DNA of 64,000 nucleotides from Paramecium sonneborni (Eukaryota > Ciliophora > Oligohymenophorea > Peniculida > Parameciidae), in contig CAJJDN010000074.1 of the NCBI GenBank assembly GCA_905182985.1, positions 422,194-486,193 on the forward strand, written 5' to 3'. The translations under genes and the position numbers were made by a program. Positions 13,263 through 25,081 of the stretch are shown one piece after another (within the stretch, counting starts at the first letter, position 1; the number at the start of each line of letters is the position of its first letter). The notes under the pieces were generated by a model. That model was given only the letters and a program-made list of their open reading frames with translations. It ran no database searches and was not told the DNA's origin.

Positions 13263-15505
13263 ATGAACGTTTAATAAACAAAAACATCATCATTGAAGAA
13301 TTTTTAAATAATATAAGAGTTAGGGAAAGGGTCATTTAGTACAGTTTATAAGGTATTTTGAGATAATAGAATTAGGTAAAAAGAATAGTTGATGGTTAAG
13401 AATATGCATTGAAGAAAGTGAAATTAGGATGCTTAAAATAAAAAGAAAAAGAGAATGCATTAAATGAAGTTCGATTATTAGCTTCAATTAATAGTAAATA
13501 TATAGTAGCCTATAAAGTAATATAAGTATTAATAAAATAGGAAGCCTTTTTTGATGAGGATTCTCAATGTTTATGTACTGTGATGGAACTGTTATCAGGA
13601 GGAGATGTGTATCGTAGAATTACTTAAGCATTAAAGGGAGGTCCTTAATTCTCTGAATAAGATATATGGAAGGCATTAATTCATATGATCTTAGGGTATG
13701 AATTTGTAGTTAAATTAGATTGAAAACACTTCATGATTAGAAAGTAGTACATAGAGATTTAAAATCAGCAAATGTTTTCCTTTCTAGTGATGGCACCTTT
13801 AAATTGGGAGATTTAAATGTGTCTAAAGTAGCTAAATAAGGATTTGTTTATACTTAAACTGGAACACCATATTATGCTAGTCCTGAAGTATGGAGAGATG
13901 AACCTTACAATTCGAAAAGTGATATTTGGTATATCAATTTTATTAGATTATTATAGGTCATTAGGTTGTGTTCTATATGAAATGTGTTGTTTATAAACAC
14001 CATTTAGAGCTAAAGAAATGGATCTCCTTTTTTAAAAAGTTTAAAAAGGTTTGTATGACTAAATTCCAAATAAATATTCTAAAGAACTTGCTTAAATAAT
14101 CTCTTTGTTATTAAAAACACAATCTGTATCAAGACCTAATTGTGACGAATTATTAAAAATTCCTATAATTTAAAATAAAATGAGAGATATTGAAACTTAT
14201 ATTAATCATCAAACATAAAATTAAGAACTTCTAAAAACCATTTAAATTCCTAAAACTAATGAATAATTAAACTCTTAATTTCCAAAATCCAAATATGAGA
14301 ATGAAATAATTAGTTTTGAAAGAAACATTGAAAATAAATCTACAGAAAATTCATCAAGTCCTTTTAGATCTCCATAATAAATTTCTAAAATATAATAAGA
14401 TTCTAGAATAAGTTAAAGATAGGATAGATAAATTGTTGATATAACTAAAAGTATAGCTTACATAGAAAGATAGAATAAACATCCTTTATTAGTTGAAGGG
14501 CCTAGACCATCAGCTTCAAGAAAAATGGAAAAACCAAAATCTGCTTAACCATTACAAAGATATGAAAGTAATTAAAAAGGATAATTAGAAGATTCTAGTG
14601 TTAAGAATTCATAAATTGTTAAATTAAATGAGTCTGAAAATTTAAGAATAAAGAGAGAAAATGAACTAAAAGCAATCTAAGAATTAAGAAAATAAGAAAG
14701 ATAAGATTTAAAATATCGAGAGTTAAGAGATTTATAATAAATAAGAGATGCTTCGAAAGGAGTAATTGCAGAAAATAGAAGAGTCTCTCCAATATCTTAA
14801 ACAAGATATTAAGGATAATAATAATAATATGGATTATAAAAACAATCATATTCCCCTATAGTAAGAAAAGTAGAATAACCTTAATATTATAAGTAATTTA
14901 AATTATAATAATAAATTATTAGCAATAGAATTGTTTAAAGTCAAATGTAATGTAGACCATAAATAAGTTAATCAATCAATATTAATAATCCTAGTTAATA
15001 AATTCGTTAATCAATAGGTCATCTTGAAAATCCTACTAACAAAAGATATTAAGTTCCATAATCAGCTGCTCCAGTATCTTTAAAATATTCATCTAATTAA
15101 TTATAAAAACTAACTTCTGATAGATAATAACATCCTTAATCTGCATTACCATCTAGAGTTGAATAATTAAAATTAGAAAGATCATAAGTCTTTCCAATTT
15201 AAGCAAGAGTTGTTAAAACAAGACCAAATGAATCAAATTCTATTAATAAAAATTTAGTAACTAAATAAACTAGACCTTTATCATCAAATTAGGCACTTAA
15301 TGATAGACAAATAAAATAAGAATATTAACCATAATATAATCAAATTCATTAAAACTACAATCATTATTATCCTATCGAAACCTATTAAAGACATGCATCA
15401 GATTAAAATTTAATTAGATATTAGTAATATTATTAAATTATATCTTTTAGATAGCGATAATAAAATAGATAATTAAGATAGAATATAGATGGAAGAAAAA
15501 TTTGA
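13263..15505 (+). CDS. NEK-like serine/threonine protein kinase, 714 aa
   Basis: Four introns (13353-13375, 13517-13540, 13696-13718, 13929-13956) restore a frame of exactly 715 codons. The kinase domain occupies residues ~10-275: glycine loop [12 protein letters not shown], lysine in EYALKKVKL, hinge [12 protein letters not shown], catalytic loop [13 protein letters not shown], a DLN in place of DFG (KLGDLNVSK), and activation-segment end [15 protein letters not shown] instead of DFG keeps the metal-binding Asp and is met in NEK-type kinases. After the kinase domain come ~440 residues of Gln/Ser/Asn-rich, probably disordered sequence with a short coiled coil (~residues 430-480). NEK kinases act at basal bodies and cilia; that role here is inference from the family. 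The starting ATG gives a short N-terminus typical of NEKs. Confidence 0.9.
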
Positions 15506-15619
15506 TTAATTTTTACTATATCAAAATATGTCTGTATATTATGTAGATTTAATTTAAAAAATAATAATTAATTTTCCATTTTATTTGAACAATAAATTTT
15601 TATAATATTAAGATAATAA

Positions 15620-17113
15620 TCATTCATCAATTAAATTTGTGTGTTATGAAATATTTGTAAGTGCCTTAACTACTGCTTATAAATAATAGCCATTTAAACT
15701 TAACAATCCAGTGAAATAATTAAATTATTGGATCAAAGGAGCATATTCTGTTTCATAATCTAAATCTTCAGTAAATATAGCAAATGTAGTTTTACTATAT
15801 GGAAATGGATTATAAAGTTCTTAAAATTAAGCCAAACTTAATACACATTTAGTATCTTTTGGAAAGGCTGATGAACCACCTTTAAGCTAAGAATAAATAA
15901 TGATCTTACTCCGACATGTTTATATGTTTTAGCAAGAAATGGATTTTACATAGAAGCATAGCCAATTAAAGGATAAAAATTCTCATAGAATTTTGTATTA
16001 AATAATTCTTAATTGTTAAGTTAATCCAAAAGATTTACATAAGCTTAAGTTGAAGCTCTTGTAAAGTATTTTGCTTAGATACCTAATATTTCTCCATCAA
16101 GTATTTCTTTTCCTCTAGCTAATAACTTATTTGCTTCATCTCCTCCTTATTCTAAAATTTGATGAATTTAATTAGTTTTATCTAACACATATTAAAGTGT
16201 AAAAGATGAAATTTATTAAATATATTCTTCTCTTTCTTTATTTTCATAATTTAAAAATACTAAAAAGTATGATGATAAATAATATGATTGAGTTTACTCT
16301 AATTTAATTTATTTGATTGTATTTTCTATTGATTACATAGTTAAAAGAGTTTATAAATATTCAGTATTTGTATTTGAACTGAATAAAATCATACCAATAG
16401 CTATTTCAATTATTTATATTTTATCATCTTTAATTTTTCCCATATCACTCCATATTTATAAAAATTAAGTATGAAATGAATCAACATCTTTTAAATAGTA
16501 TTTATTAACATCACTGAGTGGTATCCATTTCTCAGGATCAATTATTCCTTCAGATACTTATCTTGAAAATTCTATTGCTACTGTAATTTTGAATACACTC
16601 ATTAAATCTTATTATCTATCTCCTTAATAATTAAGTATTTCTTTATCATCTGATTTTATTGTTAAGGAAGTACGACTAGGGTTTTTTCTTAAGAAATCAA
16701 CAAATGTAGGATTTGTAAATTCATTTATCAAGAATACTTTAAATTTTGTATCATCAAATTCCCATTAAATTAATCCTGTTGCTAAGTTCTTTTCAAATCC
16801 AATTATAAAATAAGATTTTTATGGAATTGGAGAAGCATATGTCCAATATTCAATTGGGCCTGTTTTTCCTTTTTTCTCTGTTAGAATTTCATCAAATTAC
16901 TTCAAAGATAAAGTCTTTTATGCTTCATCATTCAATTATTCATATATTATAGCGAAATTGCCTATTTTTAATAGATATTTATTTACCAGAATTATAAGCT
17001 TATTTTATAATGTTAAATAAAGCTAAATTTGCTTCATCTGTTGGAATAAATTCACTTGAAACAAAATTCAATAAAATCAAACTTAGAAACATAAAATTGA
17101 ATCCACTAAGCAT
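15620..17113 (-). CDS. Secreted beta-lactamase-like serine hydrolase, 481 aa
   Basis: Two introns (16962-16986, 15887-15909) give a clean 482-codon frame. The first ~20 residues are a signal peptide (MFLSLILLNFVSS). Around residue 164 an SVFK sequence fits the SxxK nucleophile motif of class A beta-lactamases and penicillin-binding proteins. About 73 residues later SSNTNTEYL matches the SxN loop motif, and near residue 395 GLKGGSSAF sits where the K-T/S-G motif belongs. The order is right, though the gap between the last two motifs is longer than in bacterial enzymes. It is therefore likely an exported serine hydrolase or peptidase of the beta-lactamase superfamily. The substrate is unknown and true beta-lactam hydrolysis is not implied. 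The 3' end lies ~115 bp from the kinase gene. Confidence 0.7.
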
Positions 17114-17239
17114 TAATATATATTATTAATTTTATTCTATATATTTTTTCAAACCTTAAAAATTAAAAGTTTATAGAAAAATATATATGAAATATTGATA
17201 AAAAATATTCTTTATTTCTATTTATATTTAATGTTCATT

Positions 17240-18733
17240 TCATTTTAATCTCATTATTTGTAAATCTTTTTAAGATTTTTTATATAATAGAGTGAAATTA
17301 GCATTATAGGATAAATACTATCCATCATATTCTCCAATAGTATCACTTTGATGTACAAACTTTCCATCAATAAATCTTAAAACAGAGACATTTTTTTTTT
17401 CTTTATTATAAGCCAGCATAATTTTAGATTCTTAATCATAGTTTAAAAGGGTTGGAATTTTAGTATCTTAAGGCATAACATTTTCCAATAATTAAAATTG
17501 TTATTTATTATCTTTTTAATAAAATTACAATTCCTTTGGATTATGAACACAAATAATTTCATCATCAATAAAGAAAACTTGATTTTCTCTACTAGTCTCT
17601 TTTCCGTCAATTTCTTAAGATTGCTTATTCTCTATTTACCATATTTAAATTTATGTATAAGAAGAGGCAATCAAATATGTACAATCTGAATTAATTGCTA
17701 TTGAAGCCATAGCATAAAATTAAGGATGTTCGAAATTTTTATTTACAACCCATTTTCCCATATCGTCTTTCATCCATAATATAACTTCTTTGTTCGCTCC
17801 AGCTGTGAATAATTTAGTGTCATTTTAATTTAGTTTTATATCTATAATTTCTTTATTATCATGAGATATAATAGTATCAAAATTTTCCCAACTTTTATCA
17901 TTTTGTTTCCATATTTTTATTTTACCACTGTCATTACCATAATATATATAATTATTTGTATTACCAAATATCAAGCACGTAATCAAAGTCATATCACCAT
18001 CATCAATATCTTGCTCATACTTAACTACTGTCTCACCTTAAATTTAATAAACTTTTATTTCAAAATCTTCTGAATAGGCTATAATATAGTTATCTTTGTT
18101 AACTGCTATTATTTTTCCATCAAAATCAACATTCCCAATTTTAAGAAATTCTTAATACTCATATTTTTCATATATACTTTCAGGTATTAACTATTATTAT
18201 TATTGAATCTATTATGGGTTAGATTATTATTATTATTATTATTATTATTATACAAAACTTAAACCAGTGTAATCACTCACAGACCAAGTTAATATTTATT
18301 CAAAATTTTTCTCAAGATTCCAAATTTACTCATTTAACATTTCCACTTAACCATAAATAGTATCCTAATTAGACAAAACTTTGCCATTTTAACTAAACTT
18401 ATAAAAATCTCCTTATTGGTCCTTAAATAATTCAATTTTATTTTCTTATTCTACAAAATACGATTCTAACTTTTCTTTCTATTTGTCCATCTACTTAAAA
18501 TGTTCAATCAGTTTTAATTAAAGATTTTCTTATAATTCTACCATTCTTTTTTTTGATTGTTTAAATCTTTCTAAAGTAATCAATTTTTTTGTTTTAAGCA
18601 AAGATTTTTTTTTTTATATAAATTCTTAAACATTTTCTTCTTAAGCTCTCCTACATGAGTCACAATAAGGTTCTCCTTTTTCAGTGAACCCAATTCCTAT
18701 TTCATAATGGATTTTGCATTAACCATAAATCAT
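17240..18733 (-). CDS. WD40-repeat protein with N-terminal Cys/His motif, 497 aa
   Basis: An intronless frame of 498 codons. It starts with a zinc-type cluster (CKIHYEIGIGF ... CDSC). Residues ~40-130 form a coiled coil, followed by a poly-Gln tract encoded mostly by TAA codons (the ATT repeat at ~18,222-18,252 on the plus strand). Residues ~200-497 form WD40 blades (NDSGKIKIWKQ, LFTAGANKEVILWM, FIDGKFV). The layout Cys/His cluster, coiled coil, WD40 is the same as in the gene at 48,964-50,529, so the two are paralogues or members of one expanded ciliate family. WD40 propellers serve as protein-interaction platforms; the partner is unknown. Confidence 0.85.
18222..18252 (-). repeat. Trinucleotide tract coding poly-Gln
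   Basis: A run of ATT triplets on the plus strand is read as TAA codons on the minus strand and gives an uninterrupted poly-Gln stretch inside the WD40 gene. A microsatellite of stop-like codons used as sense codons. Confidence 0.85.
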
Positions 18734-18934
18734 TTTAATTAATAAATAATTGTAAATGCTATAATGAGATTTAATGTTTGTAATTCTATCAGTTTTTTTT
18801 AAATTTAGGTTCCAAATACTTATAATTATATATATATATATATTATGGTAATTATTAAATCTCAATCAAAATATTCAATTTTAATTTGTTAAATTATCTC
18901 TTCTGCAGAATTAAATTAGAAATTCTCATATTCT

Positions 18935-21425
18935 TCACCTCCATAATGTTTTGATACAATTATATAAAATTAACTTAACAAAGATAAAGAATTCTATATT
19001 ATTTCTTTGATGTATATCTAAATTGAATTTAATTAGTACTTAAATCTAATCAAATGTGTTTCTATCTAAATAATTGTTAAGCTTAAGATTTATCTCTGAA
19101 ATAAAATCAATTATATTTTCATAAAAAAGTTAATAAGACCTTTTGATTTAGTTTTATGATATTAATAAATTAAAATCTTTTTATGCCTAACCTAATTTTA
19201 ATTGATCCTTTTCTATTTTTATAAATCAATTTTTACCTTCCCCTAATTTATGTTATAAATATTAATAATTTCTAATATATTAAATTAAAGTTTTCGCAAC
19301 AATGAAAGTCATGTCTTTAACAAATTAAAAAAGCATTAGATTCTTTTAATTCATAAGATTATTCTTCCAATCAACTTCATATTAATTTATTTTAGGCATT
19401 CCCTTATATACAAATTAAAAGAAATTTGTTATATATGTCCATAATTTTTCAGGAGATGTTAATTCAACCCATTAAATTTCAGGCCTTAATTAACCTGTAA
19501 TAAGTTAAAGTAGCACTGCTTTTGTCTCACTAAAATCAAGTTCACTCTCTTTTACAATATAATCACCTCCTAATTATGATAATCCATCAAATAAATAGAT
19601 TATATTCTTTAAATAAAATATGTAACTATCGAATTTCACCTAAAATCTTATAATTTTATACATCAAATTGTTCTGCTACTAATTTTAATTAAGAATTTAT
19701 TTCTCTCAATGTTTCACCTGCTAATTATCTGAATATGGCTTAATCTACTGATCTTTACATTTTTGTTATTAGATCTAATCCAAATATTACTACTGGATAA
19801 AGATCACTTCTCTAAATCTCATATCCCTTTGGAATTGGCTGAGTTTTTAAAAATTTGTGAATCACTAATTTCTATTTTTATCTTATGTAATCCTTTGGTG
19901 AATAAGAATATATCTTTTATTAAATTTAAACTTATGACGATTATATTGATTTATGAATTATATCTAAATTTATTTTCTCTACAAATAAATTTGTAAATAT
20001 ATTTAAATAATTCTAAAAACACTCTATAATTTAGTTTTAATCCTTTTAATATATTTATTATATAAATACCTTTCCTTATCCGATTATTTAAAATATTGGA
20101 AATAAATAATCTTTTTCATCTAAAGAATTCTCTTTAATTTTTTAATATAATTTTGTTGTATGATTTTTTAATTATGTCAATGATTCACTAATCATTACTA
20201 ATTAATCTAAATTATATATTTTCTATAAAAATATTCTTACTGTCTAATAATAATTATCCAAAATTTTTGATAAATGCTATTTATCATTCTCTTTTACTAT
20301 TCTTAAATTTAATCTAAAAAAAATTCTTGAATAAACTGCTTCAATTACAGTAGTTTCAAAAATAATTCCACATAAAGCTTCAAATACAAGTATTTCTTAT
20401 TATTTCTATAAATGTTATTTACTAACTAAATTTTATTAGATTAGACTTTAATTTATCTTAAATAAAATCTAACCTGTTTAGCTGACATTATTTGATTACT
20501 TATTAATTAAATCATTTATTTATTGATGTAAATTTAATCTATTGTAAAAATTGTATTACAAAAAGACATCATTATATAATAAATATAGATCTTAATCTCC
20601 TTAAATTTAAGACTCAATGTAAAGAAATAAATCTTTCATTTATTCAGTAATGTTGAATTTTTGAAATTCATCTTCATATTAATAATTATTTTTATTTTAA
20701 ACATCCTTGAACTTCAATTATGGAATTAATTATGGGAACATTATTTATAAAAATTATAGTTTCAGTGGATTTGGTTAAAGAAAATTGTTATCATCTGCAT
20801 TAAAATCAGAATAACCAAAAAATCTAGGAGGATAAAATACACATATTAAATCTTTCAATTAAGCAAATTTTTGATTTATAAATTAAGATTCTTTATTAAG
20901 TGTTTTCATTAAGGAACTTTTACAAATACCTAATAATCTCTTCTTCAATTATTAATATTGTATTATGCATTTATCACTTTAATAATAATTAGGTTTAGAT
21001 GAAAAGAAAATTATACCATCTTAAATTTCACTTATTAATACTTAATAATTAATTTCTTTTTTATCATCATTCTCTAAATCCCTTGAGATTTTTTAAATAT
21101 TATAATAATATTGAATATTCTCTTATATTTAAAATTAGTATTCCATTAATTCTTTTTATTTATTAATATGAATATTAGCTTCTTAATGAAATTAACTAAT
21201 TTTATGAACAATCTTATCTTTATCATCATTTAATTTTTTCAACTAATCACAAATTGTCTCTAAATTTTCTGTGATACTTTAAAGCGATGATAATTTCTAT
21301 TAATATTATCCCTAGATAATTTCTAATCTATAAAAGTCATCATCTATTTTATCGTGTTTCTTTAAAAATTAAAAACTAGTTGTTTTTTATTTTTCTTGAG
21401 GTACTTTTTGCTGTTAACTCTCCAT
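18935..21425 (-). CDS. COG3: Conserved oligomeric Golgi complex subunit 3
   Basis: ATG complementary to 21423-21425 to TGA at 18935-18937; introns of 22 and 24 nt are required and one of 27 nt (GTATTTATA..., frame-neutral) is likely, giving ~805 residues. The N-terminal third is helical. It contains the segment IQYYYNIQKISRDL, then FFSSKPNYYQSDKCI and QLKKRLLGICKSSLMKTL. These match the order and spacing of the Sec34/COG3 family (a tyrosine-rich start, then an SSHPNY-like motif, then a YL-R-LQ-R-L helix). The length fits COG3 (about 800 residues). The COG complex tethers retrograde vesicles at the Golgi. The 3' end is slightly uncertain: a 36-nt intron could extend the reading to about 18,855. 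Confidence 0.7.
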
Positions 21426-21544
21426 TTTATCTATTAGGGCTTATTCTTAAATAGTTAAAGCATTGTTTTATTCCCACTATAAAATATTGATTTACATAAA
21501 TTATATAAGAATATTTATATATAAATGTAATAACAAAATTAAAA

Positions 21545-22441
21545 ATGTTAATTTCATCAATATTGGGCTGGAGTTCCTTATTTTTAATCACAAACTATTC
21601 TATCTACAAATACTATTTTACAAAACCAATTAAGGCATTAACTTTAGCTTAAATTATTAAAAGAGATCTATGGAGGTGGAGATTTTTCAAATTGAATTCT
21701 TCCCTAAATTGTTCACCATATTAAATAGAATTAAAGTTTGGACTTAATCATAAACCAATAAGTGGAAAATATGTATAAGAAACGAATGAAAAATTGGGAG
21801 AAACCCATACAATATTTATCAAAAATAAAAACAACTATAACCATTTGACAGAAATGAACATTAAACAAATTATTGATTTTCAAATTGGAATTAGTTAATT
21901 GTTTTATTATAATTTTTAATCTGATTACTTTTTATTATCAATTGATCATAAACTTGATAATGAAAACAATACTTATAATATACTAATTTAAAGCAAAAAA
22001 TTTTTAAGAATTCAATAAGAAAGTAATATATAAGAATTAGCTAAATAATATGTTTATTTCATTTTAAAATAAGATGATAAAATAAGGATATGTCAAAATT
22101 TTGGAAATAATACCATGGATATAGATTTTATTGATAAAATCATATAGCATACAATTTAGAATGAAAAAATAATTGAATACATAGATTTAAATGAAAGATG
22201 GTTTAATTAAAATTCCTAATGTATTTAAATATTATATTCAAAGATTGTAAATGTGTTCTGAAATTAGATGAGAAATACAATTTAATTAACATATATAAAA
22301 TAAATAATTTTGAAATAAAAGAAAATCAAAAACTATATGATAAAATAATTGATAATTTAAAGAATAAAACAATTTTATATTTAAACTGAAAATAAATTTA
22401 TTAAATATTTTAATATAATTGATTCACTTTTTTCATTATGA
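21545..22441 (+). CDS. Hypothetical protein with N-terminal membrane anchor, 291 aa
   Basis: Reads from ATG (21545) to TGA (22439-22441) with one 21-nt intron near 22,246-22,266; the spliced length is 292 codons. Without the intron the frame would stop at the TGA inside it. Residues 1-22 are hydrophobic (LGWSSLFLITNYSIYKYYF), suggesting an uncleaved signal anchor. The rest is polar and lysine/asparagine-rich with no recognised domain. Its last codons overlap the 3' end of the convergent gene on the minus strand. Confidence 0.6.
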
Positions 22442-23790
22442 TAACTTTTATTAGATAGATCTTGGGGTAGTAAGAGTTTTAAATGATATAGGTTTTGATT
22501 GCATTTTTGCTTTGATATTATTGCTTATTTAATGACAAGTCTTAGCTCCAATATTTCTAGTTGATAATAGATTATTGTTCAATTTTCTAATAATTTATAA
22601 AACATTTAATTACCTTGATGAACTATCATGAAAGGTTTATGTTTTACCTACTTTGCTATTAGATTTAGGTGTCATTTTTGAAGTACATTAAGTTTTCATA
22701 TTTCTAGGAGATTTGAAAAAGTTTTCTTTTTTGTCTTCCCCAAAATGAACACTTTTAATTTCTCTAGATGGATCTTTATTTTATAGTAAATTTTTTTTTT
22801 TTAATTAGATCTTTTCATTTACTCTTTTATGTACTTCATAAATATATAAATTACATTATTCTAATATTTATTGATGTTTTAATTTTGGCTTTGGTGGATC
22901 TAACTCTCCACATTAATCAGGATGAATGATTTTTAATTGTCTTTTTTAAGAAGTTATTAATTATTTAATATTTTTCATTTTATCAGTTGTAAGTAATTAT
23001 TATAATTTGAATTCTTTGATTATATTATTATTATCTTATTATCTTTCTGTTTTCAATTTTTCAATTTTTAAAAGTTATTAATGAATATTATTATTATTAT
23101 TATTATTAATTTTTTTACTGTTTTTTTCTTAATTATGTTTTGAATAAGAAGGTGTATTTTATAATTCATCTAATACATTTCCAACAATGATTCCACTTTC
23201 AATTGTATGAGAAGGAGGAGTACTTTCTGTTTAGATAGGTTCATCTCCTACTATTCCTTTAGGAGGTTTTTCTGGATTATTTTTATTTTCTTCATCAATT
23301 ATTTTCTAAATTTTGTAGTATTCGAGTTTCCTTTTTTAATTATAATATTCATTCAAAATATTTACAATAGAACTAGAAACAGCCCATCTAGGTAAATCGT
23401 TATGAAACTAAAAGATCTAATTGCAATTATACTTTGTAAAATTCTGTTAAAACTTCCATTTTATTGTCTAAACTATGAGGTTGATATATTTTTTTAATAT
23501 ATTCAACTTCTTCATCCAACAATGCTAAATCCTAATTATAATATTGATGATTCTTACTTTGAATACTATATTAGGTTTAGTTGGTTGATCCAATATGATT
23601 TCATTGATATCCTTAGTAAAATAGTAGTTTTGTGATTCAGCATATTTATTATAAAGAGAATTAGTGATCCTCTCTGGTAAGGATACTTTCTTGATAATTA
23701 ATTTAATTTCAGTCTACCTTTAAACTGCATTTTCTCAAAGTTATTGCCGTATAAAGTCTTCCGAATCGGCTAACAGAAAAGACAATTCAT
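22433..23790 (-). CDS. Hypothetical protein, ~430 aa, 5' end disturbed
   Basis: The body of the gene is clear: with introns of 26 and 25 nt (near 23,553-23,578 and 23,419-23,443) the frame runs from about 23,735 to TGA at 22433-22435. It contains a compact N-terminal domain (KVSLPERITNSLYNKYAES, then LLDEEVEYIKKIYQPHSLD, then EFYKFHNDLPRWAV). After this come an Asn-rich linker, a charged helix and a basic C-terminus. The beginning is not resolved. The frame leading into this domain is open upstream (FLLADSEDFIRQQL, then ENAVQRQTEIKLIIKK) but is broken by a TGA at about 23,742 and has no ATG. The nearest ATG (23,788-23,790) is in another frame. Either a sequence error, a decayed 5' end or an unusual intron is present. 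Confidence 0.55.
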
Positions 23791-23921
23791 TTTAATTAAA
23801 AAAATTAATAATAATAATTAAAAGTAAAAACAATATATCTTCACCTTTCTTCACTTTCTTAAAGCAATGCTATTACTTTTTAACTATTTTTAATTAACAA
23901 TTTTGCCAGGTTATCTCAAAA

Positions 23922-24723
23922 TCAAAGTGATTGATCTTTCTCTTGTTTATTAAACTATAGCGATTTCTTATTAAGAACTTTATTTATTAAATGATTATCG
24001 AACAATGCATCCTTACTTTTATTGCATTTAGGGTCTAGCTAACATTAACAATAATAATGATACTTTGCATTAGAATTATATACAGTATTATTAGTATTAT
24101 TATGAAAACTATTATTAACTCTTCTTTTATTAGTAATTTAAGAAATAAGAGCAGGTAAATCTAATTCTAATAATTCTTATGCCATAGATTGATTCTAAAA
24201 ATTATCTATTGAAGAATAACAGACATTAGAGACTCTTTTAGCTTACTAACTTTTTTTATCTAAATTGTTATTAATAACAACTACTTACATTGATTAGACT
24301 TAATTTGTTATTATTAATCAGTCTTCTATTTTTATAAATATTCAACACTCTCATTAACATGCTTTTTACTATTTGCTCTACCTTTTTCATTTAATTGTGT
24401 TTTGGTTATACAAGTATTGCGATTTCTATTTTCTTTTTCTTATAGATTCCATTTAATTAAATATCTTTTTTCTCCTTCACTTGTATTTATAGTGTCAAAT
24501 GTGACTGTAGGCTATTTTCTGACTGAATGTGTAGATTCTGGAATTTATTGAAAATTTTAAGGTGTATCGCTGTCAAATAAATTAGGAGCTCTTACACTTA
24601 AAATCTATTTGTATTTGAAATATAATTTACTGAGCTGTTTTATTGATCAATTTTAATGAATTCATCTTCATTTGATGAAGAACTGTTGTCTGAAGAAATA
24701 TCAAAAACTATATTTTGTTGCAT
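23922..24723 (-). CDS. Hypothetical disordered protein, 248 aa
   Basis: ATG complementary to 24721-24723 to TGA at 23922-23924; introns of 26 and 29 nt give exactly 249 codons. The N-terminus is acidic and serine-rich (MQQNIVFDISSDNSSSSNED). The rest is rich in Lys, Asn and Gln, with two cysteines in CQCQLDPKC-like context near the end. No domain recognised. Its 3' end faces the disturbed 5' end of the next minus-strand gene ~130 bp away. Confidence 0.6.
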
Positions 24724-25081
24724 TTTAAATTAAATAATTATAAAATAGCAGTTAATCTAATAAATACGATTTGATATGATCAAACATTCCAATCCAAGTA
24801 TTTTAGAATAAATATATACTTTTAATTTAAAATAATCTATTTTCAATATGGATATTTTATAAAAGCAAAGTAAATAAAGATTAGATTATTAAAAATATTA
24901 AAATTAGTGTATCTGAGTTTTTATATTCTAAAGGTTTTTGGATTTTTGTTTAATTTAATATAATGTAAAATTGATTTGATTAATATTTGATGTTGTAATG
25001 AGAATTTAATAGTTAAAGTTATGGAATTATATTTAGTATGATTGCTTCTGTAATTGATTAGTTTATTAATAATTATTTAAA
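24724..25081. other. Divergent intergenic region
   Basis: About 358 bp, AT-rich, between divergent start codons. No coding frame, repeat or RNA gene is recognisable. Confidence 0.6.

Noticed and set aside
17391..17400. Apparent frameshift at a T10 run in the WD40 gene at 17-19 kb
   Set aside because: On recounting, the run contains ten bases and the frame continues without change.
23060..23110. ATT/TTA microsatellite at 23.09 kb as a regulatory repeat
   Set aside because: It lies inside the coding region of the minus-strand gene and simply encodes an Asn run.
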